From Stichopus chloronotus (taxonomy: Eukaryota; Echinodermata; Holothuroidea; Aspidochirotida; Stichopodidae): 64,000 nucleotides of DNA. The notes beneath the pieces are model-generated. The model was not told the origin of the DNA and did no database searches. It worked only from the letters and a program-made list of their open reading frames with translations. The stretch lies in NCBI GenBank assembly GCA_021234535.1, contig CM037842.1, positions 23,995,106 through 24,059,105 of the forward strand, written 5' to 3'. Positions within the stretch are counted from its first letter, which is position 1; each line of letters begins with the position of its first letter. Positions 47,401-53,994 of the stretch are shown here, piece by piece. Both the position numbers and the translations under genes were made by a program.

Positions 47401-50396
47401 GTTCAACATGAATGATATTAATGCCATTAATTTAATGGTAATAAGTAATTCTGGATACAAAATTTATTTCTTGCATCATCACCCTGGTTTTTTAATTCTT
47501 CCACATTTTACTACATAATTTATTTGTGTAATGGTGTATTTGTTTTTTTAATGTTGTATATGTTCATTTTAATGGATTGGACTCAAAATTTAATTGTTCT
47601 GGGACCACTTCTTTTTCTGTTATACATAAAGTAATTTCTACAAACCATCTAGTTTTCTTAATTTTTTAGTATTTGCCAATGACACAACTGTTTATTGTCA
47701 TAACACTGACGTCATTCAAGCCCTTCAAGTGGCTTCTCTGGAATTAGATAATGTTGCTAAATGGTTAGCATCAAATAAGTTACCTTAAACACTAGCAAAA
47801 CAAAGTTACTGGCTTCTAATAATATCAGAGGTGATACTCCAGAGTTTTGTCTTCATTTTAAGAATATTACAATAACAAACATCGATACTGTCAAATTTTA
47901 AGGGGTCGTAATTGATGACAAGTTCTTTTGGATGGATCATATTTACAAGGTTAATAAGTCCATAGCTCAAATTGTTGGTGTTATGAATAGATTAAAATAT
48001 ATCCCTACTGGTGCAATATTAACTGTCTATAATGCTTTAATTCTACCTCATCTTACCTATAGCATCCTTTTATGGGGCAATATGTTGTCTACCTAGTACA
48101 GATAAACTGTTTATTCTATAAAAGCCGACTGTCCGAATTATTTTCAATGTTTCACAATATACCCGCAATCCTTCCACTCTTTCATTTTCATAATGTACTT
48201 ACGCTAAGTGATCACTACAATTTTCAGTTAGGTATTTTTTTTTTGTATAAGCACAGTACTGGCCGACCTCCTCAAGATTTCCATTCTTTATTTTTCAGGA
48301 TGATAAACCGGAAAAAAAGATCTTCTTAATCCCTGAACAAGAACAAATAACACGACCAAGATATAAGAAGTAATGGGGTATCTTTCTGGAATTCCCTTGC
48401 CTATAACATTAGACATGCACCCAATATTAATTTATTTAAGAAATATTTAAAGGCATTAATTTTATCATCCTAGGAAATTTTAACTTTTTCTCAGTTAACA
48501 CACTGGCAAATTCTATCTCTAGATTTATTATTTGATCTATATTCCAGTCGACTTATAAGGGGGTCACAATCTTTGTTTTATGTTTTTCTTCTTGGTTCTA
48601 TGTTCCACTTAATGGACCACACTAGACAAGCGAACTAGCGTCATCTGGTTCCTTTTTGGTTCCTTGCGTCAGCGAAGGAACCTATGCAGTCAGGTCGGCG
48701 TGTGTGTGTGTGCATCTGTTACACTTGCTTAGGTACGCTCTAACTCAATAGTGGAAAGTTAGATGAAAGTCAAACTTCGTATGTAGGTTTGCCATATTGA
48801 GAAGGTGTGCCCTAATGTTTTTGATAGAGGTCAAAGGTCATCTGGGGGAACGGGGGGAAAAAGTCTGTTTTGCTTGGGTACGCTCTAACTCAATAGGGGA
48901 AAGTCAGATGAAAGTCAAACATCGTATGTAGGTTTGCCATATTGAGAAGGTGTGCCCTAATGTTTTTGGTAGAGGTCAAAGGTCATCTGGGGAACTGGGG
49001 GCAAAAGTCTGTTTTGCTTGGGTATGCTCTAACTCAATAGGCGAAAGTCAGATGAAAGTCAAACTTGGTATGTTGGTTTGCCATATTGAGAAAGTGTGCC
49101 CTATCGTTTTCGATAGAGGTCATAGGTCATCTGGGGAACCTGGGGGCAACAGTCTGAAAACCTTGTTATGCTATGGATGCTTATATGTTCTATCAGTCCC
49201 AGTCCAGTGAATCATGGAAGTACTGCTTGAGTTAGCAGTTTCATGATCAAATGAAGAAGCAGCAGTTCTGTTGGAAGTGCTGTAGGTGGTCACACCAGAC
49301 AAGTTTTGGCTGGATCAGTTTATGTCCTCGTGCTTGAATGCTGGTGTGTGCATTCACGTAAATGTCCTTCAATTAGTAAGGTGGGCAGGACACAATGTAA
49401 GAAAATAAGTCAGTTGGTGTTCTTCCCAGTGGAAACTAGATTCCAGGAGTCTCCTCCAGGGCATATTTTGTCAGAGTTGGATGGACTTTAAAGGGGCATA
49501 GATGTAATGAGCCTTATTGCAATTTGCAGAACCCCTTCTGTGGGGCTTTAAATGAGAGATTCACAGTTGTTTGTGCTTTGTAGAATGAATGGGATATTGC
49601 TGTATATTGCAGGAATCAACATCTTCAATTCATCACATTAATTGAAATGGATTTTTTTGTATTTATGAATGCAGACATATCATTTTACAGTATGTATATT
49701 TCAAGTACAAGGAACCATAGTGCTCATAGACTGTTGTGAAATCATGCAAAATGCTTCTTCTCTTACAGATTGTATGTAGCACTGTTGATGGTCACATTAG
49801 TGCTATGGAAGTGGTTCCATGTGGGTGCATGTTTGTCATGTTTGGGGTCCAATGTCTGAAATGGGGCATTTTATAAAAGCATGAAATATGTTCCTTTCTT
49901 TACAGATGTCATGTTACAAAAGTGACAGTTCATGGTCAGAAATGGGCCATATGGGCTATCATACAAAAAATGCAATATGCTCCCTTTTACGTCATAATTT
50001 ACATTGTAAACTCTCCATCTGTGCAAGGAACCACAGTGCCCTTGGGCTCTTGCTCTTTTGTCTTGATTCCTTCATATATTGTGGCCTATTTTCTCCTCCC
50101 TTTGTATTAAGTATAATTTTGTATATGAATTCTGTATATTAAGTTTGAAACTTTGAATGTCTTGTGTGACGAATGAAATAAACAACAACAACAACAATAA
50201 ATAATGCAGCTTTAAAAGTAAGGAACAGTCAAACCAAGATGCTTAAAGTTACATGAAATCTTTGAGCAGTGTCACATGTAATTATCTGACCTTGAATGAT
50301 GCTTATCCACTAGAATATGTTTTGAGGTTTAAATCTGTTCTCTCTTTAAATGTACAGAAATTGAAAGGAGAAGACAGGTCATCTGAGGAATCCTGA
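24349..50396 (+). CDS. Three-Ig-domain type I transmembrane protein (spliced, 9 coding exons)
   Basis: Joining 24349-24403, 26061-26348, 34810-35118, 40088-40324, 43315-43419, 44335-44353, 45992-46018, 46644-46686 and 50358-50396 gives 1122 nt: 373 residues and a stop. Every junction is GT-AG and all phases match (1,1,1,1,1,2,2,0). Layout: signal peptide 1-18; Ig1 about 22-114 (C37, W47, C99); Ig2 about 116-217 (C144, W157, C197); Ig3 about 219-296 (C238, C276); membrane helix about 306-330; basic stop-transfer; tail to 373. Seven N-glycosylation sequons lie in the ectodomain. The V/C2/I-like plan with a short tail resembles nectin/CADM-type adhesion molecules or small immune receptors; ligand and orthologue cannot be told from sequence. 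Start is chosen for the hydrophobic leader and an acceptor 10 nt upstream of the ATG, which implies a 5' non-coding exon. No convincing poly(A) site was found. The exon chain is well supported, the last exon least. Confidence 0.85.
24510..25957 (+). repeat. AGGTCA-array element, copy B (Ig-gene intron 1)
   Basis: It opens with GGAATCTATGAGATGGTGATG and a GT-rich run. Diverged monomers follow with AAGGTCATTTGAGGTCACCAG words and CTTGTAAAC...CTCAAGAAGGGAAAGG. It ends with GGCAAGGAATCATAAAGTCC and GACTTTCTGGTT, about 100 bp before exon 2. The stretch 25590-25957 is related to 39585-40064, upstream of exon 4. Confidence 0.7.
26061..26348 (+). CDS. Ig-gene coding exon 2: V-type Ig domain 1
   Basis: This 288-nt exon is phase 1-1 and is flanked by TCTTCAACAG and GTAAGA. 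It shows the Ig hallmarks: F-H-C at the B strand (C37), L-T-W at the C strand (W47), then V-T-L-V-V and the tyrosine-corner motif DEGVYTC (C99). The 61-residue spacing between cysteines is V-set-like. Two sequons, NVT at 81 and NAT at 88, lie before the tyrosine corner. After the second cysteine comes a short Q-G-G-G turn and a lysine-rich G strand. Confidence 0.88.
26585..27876 (+). repeat. AGGTCA-array element, copy C (Ig-gene intron 2)
   Basis: It opens with the hairpin GATTCCTT...AAGGAATC at 26585 and a (GT)n run. About six monomers of 135-155 bp follow. Perfect AGGTCA-A-AGGTCA sites start at 26774, 27064, 27210 and 27356. A terminal hairpin (AAAGCC-TTTT-GGCTTT) lies near 27733-27750 and a second end-like sequence at 27841-27876. 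Confidence 0.85.
27877..28514. other. Intron sequence without clear features
   Basis: AT-rich sequence with a poly-A run near 28095 and faint AGGTCA-family words (for example GAGGTCTGAGGTCAGCAATG at 28204). Confidence 0.45.
28515..29412 (+). repeat. 900-bp compound microsatellite/minisatellite
   Basis: An ordered series of simple repeats: (TCTA)n; TCTGTCTA octamers to about 28672; (TCTG)n to about 28733; ATCTGCCT octamers to about 28880; mixed TCTA/TCTG to about 29090; 16-bp TGTCTGTCCGTGCGCG units to about 29247; 13-bp CTGTCTCTGTGGT units to about 29330; and a last (TCTG)n at 29370-29410. The long frames across it on both strands are artefacts of the repeat. Confidence 0.97.
29413..31210. 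repeat. Region related to the hAT-like element (mostly inverted)
   Basis: AATATCAATAAGAAAATATAAGCTTAGACCTGAATG near 29806 is close to sequence at 38685 and, reverse-complemented, to about 13890-13930. The stretch 30880-30960 reads like the reverse complement of 13480-13600. Ends and target duplications were not found. GGTACTGG/CCAGAACCGG-rich text at 29500-29650 may be a subterminal zone. Confidence 0.45.
31211..32155. other. Intron sequence without clear features
   Basis: Very AT-rich around 31880-32100. No exon-like signal. Confidence 0.45.
32156..32390 (-). repeat. Possible 3' end of a minus-strand retroelement, copy 1
   Basis: CAAATTCATTTCTCATATG followed by GAAGGACACTAGA, a CTAGTGAC-like word and a purine-rich end matches the stretch at 41890-42160 in the same order. 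Read on the minus strand, CATATGAGAAATGAATTTG-like text is like the ATAAA end of a LINE or SINE. Confidence 0.4.
32391..33135. other. Intron sequence without clear features
   Basis: A short imperfect TATAGGTTATAACTT word repeats at 32440-32510. Otherwise nothing was recognised. Confidence 0.4.
33140..33470 (+). mobile_element. Penelope-like element reverse transcriptase fragment
   Basis: The + frame from 33228 reads L-N-D-E-C-K-F-Q-Q-I-D-D-G, then Y-R-L-K-K-Q-G-A-L-S-G-E-E-Y, S-R-L-Y-G-L-S-K-L-H-K and P-L-R-P-I-V-S. RLYGLPK-x-HK followed by PLRPIVS is the signature order of Penelope-like reverse transcriptases, with S in place of P here. It stops just after; no GIY-YIG domain was found. It is a truncated relic in intron 2 of the Ig gene. 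Confidence 0.85.
33830..34056. mobile_element. hAT-type MITE with 8-bp target duplication
   Basis: The left end is CAGTGGCGTAGCCAGG and the reverse complement of the right end is CAGGGGCGTAGCCACT. The perfect 8-bp repeat AGTAGAGC flanks both sides (33822-33829 and 34057-34064). The interior is 227 bp, rich in GGGGCAC words, with no coding frame. Confidence 0.9.
34065..34809. other. Intron sequence before exon 3
   Basis: Short AAGGAGAAACACCA-type words recur at 34190-34390 (GGAAAACACCAAGGAAATT, GGAGAAACACCAAAC, GGAGAAACACCACATG) as a loose tandem pattern. Otherwise nothing was recognised. Confidence 0.45.
34810..35118 (+). CDS. Ig-gene coding exon 3: C2-type Ig domain 2
   Basis: This 309-nt exon is phase 1-1, with acceptor TTTTCTCTGCAG and donor GTAAGT at 35119. 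It encodes an Ig fold with I-Q-C (C144), a G-G-K-P turn, S-W-L (W157) and R-S-V-T-C (C197). The proline-containing turn after the first cysteine and S-L-S-W recall the C2-like second domain of nectin/CADM/Kirrel proteins. Sequons are NVT at 130 and NRT at 177. An 8.5-kb intron separates it from exon 2. The donor one codon further downstream was chosen because only that one keeps phase 1 with exon 4. Confidence 0.87.
35119..36080. other. Intron 3, first part, no clear feature
   Basis: AT-rich. A short direct repeat AGGGGTACGACAGCA lies at 35541-35576. No exon-like signal. Confidence 0.45.
36080..37080 (+). repeat. Three tandem-like units of a dispersed repeat
   Basis: CAGCCTTGAAATA(T/G)GG-type words occur at about 36316 and 36656, and AGCCTTAAAATAGG at 37032. 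Each is preceded by AAATTTGGCTTTTCAA-type words and GCAGGAAACG/ATGGCA. Spacings are about 340 and 376 bp. Other copies are near 10375-10790 and 51200-51330. Confidence 0.65.
37713..38020 (+). repeat. AGGTCA-array element, copy D (short)
   Basis: A GTGTGT-rich start, CCTTGTAAACACAATATCTC, two diverged monomers, and a perfect AGGTCA-A-AGGTCA at 38005-38017. The 3' hairpin end is missing. Confidence 0.65.
38028..38460 (+). repeat. Direct duplication, left copy
   Basis: TTAGTCAAC, then GCTAGGCCTA, ACAAATTT(T/C)CAAATCAT, GGATTTGTTTAAAAGGACAC, AATGATT-TCATGCTA and AGTAAATGTTGG recur in the same order at 39118-39540. The two copies are offset by about 1.09 kb. Confidence 0.7.
38640..38760. repeat. 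Short piece related to the hAT-like element interior
   Basis: CAATATCAATAGAAAAATGTAAGCTTAGGCC resembles 29806-29840 and the inverted 13890-13930. It lies between the two duplicated blocks at 38028 and 39118. Confidence 0.45.
39118..39540 (+). repeat. Direct duplication, right copy
   Basis: Partner of 38028-38460, with the same ordered words and small indels. It also contains the GGGCTAGGCCTAAGC variant. Confidence 0.7.
39585..40064 (+). repeat. Sequence shared with the intron upstream of exon 2; ends in an array-type terminus
   Basis: The stretch parallels 25590-25957: a CTCTCCAAACAA word, a CACTT/ACAT..AGCT segment, CTTTAGTCAC, then TTTTGTGT...GATTGTG, and finally ACAAGGAATCACAGTCATTTTTCTTTCTAGTT. 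Exon 4's acceptor follows 23 bp later. Either the repeat family carries this 3' region, or exon and upstream intron were duplicated together. Confidence 0.6.
40088..40324 (+). CDS. Ig-gene coding exon 4: Ig domain 3, atypical
   Basis: This 237-nt exon is phase 1-1, with acceptor TTTTCATGCAG and donor GTAAGA. L-S-C-K-C (C238, C240), a short C-strand K-I-F-V-N-G, and V-V-A-C-S-A-S-N (C276), then V-I-G, match the end of an I-set domain. The core tryptophan is absent. Two extra cysteines, C222 and C240, could form a second bridge. Sequons are NET 228, NGS 254 and NDT 269. It is shorter than exons 2 and 3. The Ig assignment rests on the C-strand and F-strand patterns and on phase. Confidence 0.8.
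40325..40860. other. Intron 4 start, with a short direct repeat
   Basis: CACATCATAGACATATGCTTA recurs at 40390 and 40724, followed by similar CCCCTTGCTTACTTAT / CCCCTGCTTACTTAT text, about 335 bp apart. GGGAGTTGTGGAGAAT-like words repeat at 40668 and 40706. Confidence 0.5.
40866..41125 (+). repeat. AGGTCA-array element, copy F (about two monomers)
   Basis: GGGTCAAAGGTCGTTTGAGGTCACC, CCTTGTAAACATGATATCTCC, GATGTCATACTTGG and GTAGATGATCCTTATTG are family words in the correct order. No intact terminal hairpin. Confidence 0.65.
41890..42160 (-). repeat. Possible 3' end of a minus-strand retroelement, copy 2
   Basis: Same ordered words as 32156-32390, ending in a purine-rich (GGAAAGAAGGGAAGGA) zone. 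It abuts a fragment of the AGGTCA family. Confidence 0.4.
42161..42337 (+). repeat. AGGTCA-array element, copy G (3' end only)
   Basis: CCTATTGTTTTAGTAGAAGG, AAAGGTCATTTTGGGTC and a very clear terminal hairpin: GAACCAG-TAAGCC-TTTT-GGCTTT-CTGGTTC, whose outer arms are perfect complements. Confidence 0.7.
42338..43314. other. Intron 4, end, no clear feature
   Basis: AT-rich, with an A-rich run near 42860. Nothing else was recognised before exon 5. Confidence 0.45.
43315..43419 (+). CDS. Ig-gene coding exon 5: stalk and transmembrane helix
   Basis: This 105-nt phase 1-1 exon follows TTTTTTCTAG and ends before GTTTGT. It encodes a short proline/threonine stalk (V-P-Q-P-P-S-T-T-Q), then about 25 uninterrupted hydrophobic residues rich in V, A, I and L, ending F-V-Y-F-R. 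That is one membrane-spanning helix with an arginine at the cytoplasmic face. The helix contains one proline and one cysteine. The open frame continues past the donor, so a retained-intron form would add a different tail; I prefer splicing because exon 6 supplies the basic stop-transfer in phase. Confidence 0.85.
43420..44334. other. Intron 5, mostly unassigned
   Basis: The open frame from exon 5 runs on to 43742 without domain features. A short AGGTCA-family-like word (TTTGTAAGCACAATACCTCAAG) is at 43817. Confidence 0.45.
44335..44353 (+). CDS. Ig-gene coding exon 6: 19-nt stop-transfer microexon
   Basis: A microexon between CATTTGTTTCACAG and the strong donor GTAAGT. In phase 1 it reads G-R-R-R-K-K and the first two bases of an aspartate codon. 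The basic cluster directly follows the membrane helix, as expected for a stop-transfer signal. It enters in phase 1 and leaves in phase 2, so skipping it would shift the frame. Its size makes it easy for gene finders to miss. Confidence 0.72.
44354..45991. other. Intron 6, mostly unassigned
   Basis: It contains GTGTGTGC-rich stretches at 44930-44960 and 45280-45340 and an AATACAATATCTCAACA word at 45134, possibly decayed array-family pieces. No other exon-like signal. Confidence 0.4.
45992..46018 (+). CDS. Ig-gene coding exon 7: 27-nt microexon with the only tail tyrosine
   Basis: A microexon between CTCAATTTTAG and GTGAGT, phase 2-2. It encodes D-H-D-Y-T-N-E-S-L-G across its junctions. Y341-T-N fits the pYxN pattern bound by GRB2-type SH2 domains (family knowledge; binding here is inferred). 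Its length is a multiple of three with equal phases, so it can be skipped with no frame change. Confidence 0.7.
46644..46686 (+). CDS. Ig-gene coding exon 8: cytoplasmic tail
   Basis: A 43-nt exon after TTTTCTTTAG and before GTATGC. Read from phase 2 it gives G-A-A-L-R-P-L-P-E-G-G-E-A-T-Q and ends in phase 0. It is short and polar with two prolines. No catalytic or ITIM-type motif is seen. The splice sites are good and the phase joins both neighbours. Confidence 0.68.
46687..47565. other. Intron 8, first part, no clear feature
   Basis: AT-rich, no repeat or gene signal recognised. The third LINE copy follows. Confidence 0.45.
47570..48580 (+). mobile_element. 5'-truncated LINE (reverse transcriptase C-terminal half)
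   Basis: Frames encode V-F-A-N-D-T-T-V-Y (the FADD box with the first D changed to N), L-D-N-V-A-K-W-L-A-S-N-K-L, then F-x-G-V-V-I-D-D-K-F-F-W-M-D-H-I and an A-L-I-L-P-H-L-T-Y-S-I-L-L-W-G-N segment, the usual order after the catalytic box. A YKHSTGRPP-like end follows. Frameshifts and the altered catalytic box make it inactive. It sits in intron 8 of the Ig gene. Confidence 0.85.
48655..49190 (+). repeat. AGGTCA-array element, copy I (second subtype)
   Basis: It opens with the hairpin GGTTCCTT-GCGTCAGCG-AAGGAACC and GTGTGTGTG. Three units of about 145-150 bp follow, each with ACGCTCTAACTCAATAG, GATGAAAGTCAAAC and GGTTTGCCATATTGAGAA. Perfect AGGTCA-A-AGGTCA sites start at 48828 and 48973. The DR4 part is replaced by ATCTGGGGAAC. 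Confidence 0.8.
49191..50357. other. Intron 8, end; alternative acceptors and terminus-like words
   Basis: CAAGGAACCATAGTGCTC at 49708 and CAAGGAACCACAGTGCCC at 50025 resemble family terminal hairpins. ATGAAATAAACAACAACAAC at 50173 looks like a retroelement tail. Acceptors at 49768 and 49905 open in phase 0 after exon 8. Confidence 0.45.
50358..50396 (+). CDS. Ig-gene coding exon 9: C terminus and stop
   Basis: After TTTAAATGTACAG, in phase 0, this reads K-L-K-G-E-D-R-S-S-E-E-S and then TGA. The tail is charged and serine-rich and does not end in a PDZ ligand. Two other acceptors, at 49769 and 49906, also open in phase 0 and could supply alternative ends. This one is preferred because its composition suits a short cytosolic tail and the others run into repeat-like sequence. 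The 3' UTR begins at 50397; its end was not located. Confidence 0.55.
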   Translation, partial: KLKGEDRSSEES

Positions 50397-51195
50397 CATA
50401 CTCCTGCATTCTCTCGACTGATTCCTTTGTTACTGAAATGGTGGAAGATGGTGACAGCCACAAATTGTCTTGCTTCATAAATATATCAAGGTTTTGTGAA
50501 GTTCAAACTCTTCATTGTTTCTGTGAGCCATCATGATTGTAGAGTATCGCCTCTGTCATGATGGTCATGTTCACTTGAAGTCACCATTTTAGCCAGGATT
50601 TACAGGATTTATTCAACGGGGGGATTCAAATGTGAATGATCAACTAGTTAAAGGAGCAAACAGACCGAAGGAGACCATGGATCTGGGGATATGGCAAACA
50701 TATTTCAGTCAGGTGGATGTTATAGGGGACAAAATCTACTTGAAACAATGGCTTCTTACTAAGCAAAATGCAACCATTGGTTGGCATGTAGCGCACAAAT
50801 TCTTGACAAAGATACTTTGCTAGATTGCAGTAAGTGGTACTTCACAAGTCCATTTTCTACAGTAGCAAAGTTCATTCAAGAGAATTTTGTGGGGACCAAC
50901 ATACATGGTCTTTAAGATGCCATGTTTACACTGTCTAAGCTTCAATGCTAACATCCTTTAGTGCATAGCATACAAGAAAAATTTTTGACAAAAATATGTG
51001 CCAGCTTGCTGGAAATCTCACATTGCACATCCAGTTTCACCTTTATTCAAGATCAGTTCGGGAGAACAAGTATCATTATTCAGGCCCCTGCATTCACAGG
51101 ATTTTACCAAGTGGGTTCAACTAGGGAGCAATATTGGGGCCTGAGGGAGGGGGGGGGGGAGAAGGATGAGTGAACTGTCTAGCTGCAAAACCATA
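50397..51195 (+). other. Probable 3' UTR start and downstream sequence
   Basis: It follows the TGA at 50394-50396. No AATAAA is seen in this stretch; the only near variant is CATAAA at about 50476. No other feature, apart from a poly-G run near 51152. Confidence 0.4.
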
Positions 51196-51199
51196 ATTT

Positions 51200-51335
51200 G
51201 TTGACACATGGTGTTCAAGAAGTTTTTGGCTTCACAATCACACTTCGAGGCTATTTAAGCCACATGTACTTAGCCTTGAAATAAGGATCTCATGTCTGCT
51301 ATTTCTCAATGGATTAATGGGGAGATACAATCAGA
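51200..51335 (+). repeat. Dispersed repeat related to the 36-37 kb units
   Basis: AGCCTTGAAATAAGGATCTC and ATGTCTGCTATTTCTCAA are close to 36656-36690 and 37032-37065. A poly-G run follows at 51399. Confidence 0.55.
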
Positions 51336-51670
51336 CTCTGAAAATGGTAATACTTATCCAATAGGTTAACAGGGGTGGATCCAGACATCTCAAAAAAAGG
51401 GGGGGGGGGGGTGTGGCTGAAGTTAGAGTAAGTAGGGGGAGTGTGGAAGAATTGTGACATGACTATCGAAGCAAAGATCCATCATAGGTTGGGGCTGAGC
51501 ATTCAAAAAATAAAAAAAAAAGAAATGAAAGAGTATACCAACTAGATCTGGTGACCTGAAACTTTGGATGGGAGGCCTAGCTTTTTTATGAAAAACAATA
51601 AAAATAAATAATAAAATGTTCAATTCTGCTGAGTCACAATAAAAGGTTGTGACACGTACACACCATTTTT

Positions 51671-53323
51671 GATTCCTTGCCGAAGGCAGAAGGAATCTAT
51701 GGGATGGTGATGTCGTGTGTGCGTGCGTGTGCGTGTGTATGTGTGTGACGCCCTGCTTGTAAACACGATATTTCAAAAAGGGTAACCATGATGGATCTGG
51801 TACTTGATGTGTGGGTTGGTCATAGTGAGTAGATGATCCCTATTGTTTTTGGTGGAGGTCAAAGGTCATTTGAGGTCACAAGAGGTCAAAATGTGAGAAC
51901 CTTGTAAAAAATATCTCAAGAACGGTAACTGTGACTGATGTCATACTTCGTGTGTTGGTTGGTCATATTAAGTAAATGTTCCCTATTGTTTTTGGTAGAG
52001 GTCAAAGGTCATTTGAGGTCACCAGAGGTCAAACTGTAAAAACCTTGTAAACACAATATGTCCAGAAGGGTAACTGTGACAGATGTCGTATTTAGTGTGT
52101 GGGTTGGTCATATTAAGTAGATGATCCCTATTGTTTTTGGTGGAGGTCAAAGGTCATTTGAGGTCACCAGTGGTCAAACCGTAAAAACCTTGTAAACACA
52201 ATATCTCCAGAAGGATAACTATGACCGATGTCATATTTAGTGTGTGGATTGGTCATATTGAGTAGATGATTCCCTTTGTTTTTGGGTGGAGGTCCAAGGT
52301 CATGTGAGGTCACCAGAGGTCAAACTGTAAAAATCTTGTAAACTCAATATCTCCAGAAGGGTAACTGTGACTGATGTCATACGTAATGTGTGGGTTGGTT
52401 GTATTGAGGAGATGATCTCTATTGTTTTTAGTGGAGGTCAAAGGTCATTTGAGGTCACCAGAGATCAAACTGTGAAACCCTTGTAAACACAATATCTCCA
52501 GAAGGATAATGGTGACTGATATGATACTCAATGTATGGATTGTATATACTAAGTAGAAGACTGCTATCATTTTTGGTGGAGGTCAGAGGTCATTTGAGGT
52601 CACCAGAGGTTAAAATGTAAAAACCTTTTAAACAGGATATCTCAAGAACTGTAACTGTGGCTAATGTCATACTTAGTGTGTGGGTTGCTCATATTAAGTA
52701 GATGATCCATTTGGTTTGTGGTGGAGGTCAAAGGTCATTTGAGGTCACCAGAGGTCAAACTGTAAAAATCTTGTAAACACAATATCTCCAGAAGGGTAAC
52801 TGTGACTGATGTCATACTTAATGTGTGGCTTGGTTATATTGAGGAGATGATCCCTATTGTTTTTGGTGGCGGTCAAAGGTCATTTGAAGTCACCAGAGGT
52901 CAAACTGTGAAACCCTTGTAAACATAATATCTCCAGAAAGATAACTGTGACTGATGTCATACTCAATGTATGGATTGTATACACTAAGTAGAAAACTACT
53001 ATCGTTTTGGTGGAGGTCAAAGGTCGTTTGAGGTCACCCAAGGTCAAACCTTGCTAACACATTATCTCCAGAAGGGTGATGTTGACTGATGTCATACTTG
53101 ATGTGTGGGTTCCCCATACTGGGTAGGTGATCCCTATTGCTTTTAGTGGACATCAAATGTCATTTGAGGTCACCAAAATAAAGGTTATTTTGGGTTAAAG
53201 GCAAATGTGTTGTTTCAAGAACGGTAATTGCAGTAACTCTCGTACTTGTCATGTGGATAATTCATGTTTGTTATAATATAACCATGTCGCACGGAATCAC
53301 AAAGCCTTTTTGGCTTTCTGGTT
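51671..53323 (+). repeat. AGGTCA-array element, copy J (largest)
   Basis: A full-length copy. Start hairpin GATTCCTT-GCCGAAGGCAG-AAGGAATC, (GT/GC)n run, then about ten monomers of about 145 bp with CTTGTAAACACAATATCTCC, GTGACTGATGTCATACTT, GTAGATGATCCCTATTG and the four-half-site block. The 3' hairpin is AAAGCC-TTTTT-GGCTTT-CTGGTT. Perfect AGGTCA-N-AGGTCA sites start at 51856, 51999, 52144, 52435, 52580 and 52725. No protein is encoded. Confidence 0.92.
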
Positions 53324-53990
53324 AGATTTCATATAAATAACTCTCTGCAAATTAACAACATATTTGTTAGAATCAGCCTACGCAGTACAGGATGGTTGCT
53401 TCAGATTTCCAGCATTTTAGTGGGATTCCAGGGAAAGAGTTTGAAGACCACTGAAGTAAATAGCTGGAGGTTACCCTTTTGGCTTCGCAAGCAAACTTCT
53501 GAAAATGGTGTAGCCAGTAATTCGTGCATAGGAAACGATTCTCCTTAATTTTGTAGGAATTTGTTTTTGCAGTTTGCATTCAAATCTTCAGAACTGGTAG
53601 CATCACAAGATGCTTGTAAGAGATCAAGAAACTCGTTATGAGCCCATGACCCTAGCTAGAATTTTGTGTTCTAGGAGGCCTGGAACATGAGTTATTCATA
53701 TCCAATTATTTTAAACAAAGTTTCAGTGTGATGCAGAAATACAGAATACTTCTACTGCAGTGTGGCACGCTGTATTTGGACTACACCAGAGGGTTTTGAG
53801 GGTTGTAGGGAGGCTCGCTAATTTAAGCGCAACTATCAGTTGGCAAGTAGCGTACAGAGAATTCTGATAAAAATACTGCTTAGAACCCAGGAACATATGC
53901 TTCCTGTGCATTAATTTCACATTGCAAACATTCTAATTTTTGTTTTCTGAATTATTCTTCTGGTTAACGGTAACTCGATGTTAACAGCAT
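53324..53990. other. No recognisable feature
   Basis: AT-rich. The frames 53373-53579 and 53723-53920 on the minus strand show no domain. CTAATTTAAGCGCAACTATCAGTTGGCA at about 53818 resembles words of the 36-37 kb repeat. Confidence 0.4.
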
Positions 53991-53994
53991 GTAC

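Noticed and set aside
51671..53323. CRISPR-like regular repeat array
   Set aside because: Units are ~145 bp, diverged, with no unique spacers, in eukaryotic DNA with introns.
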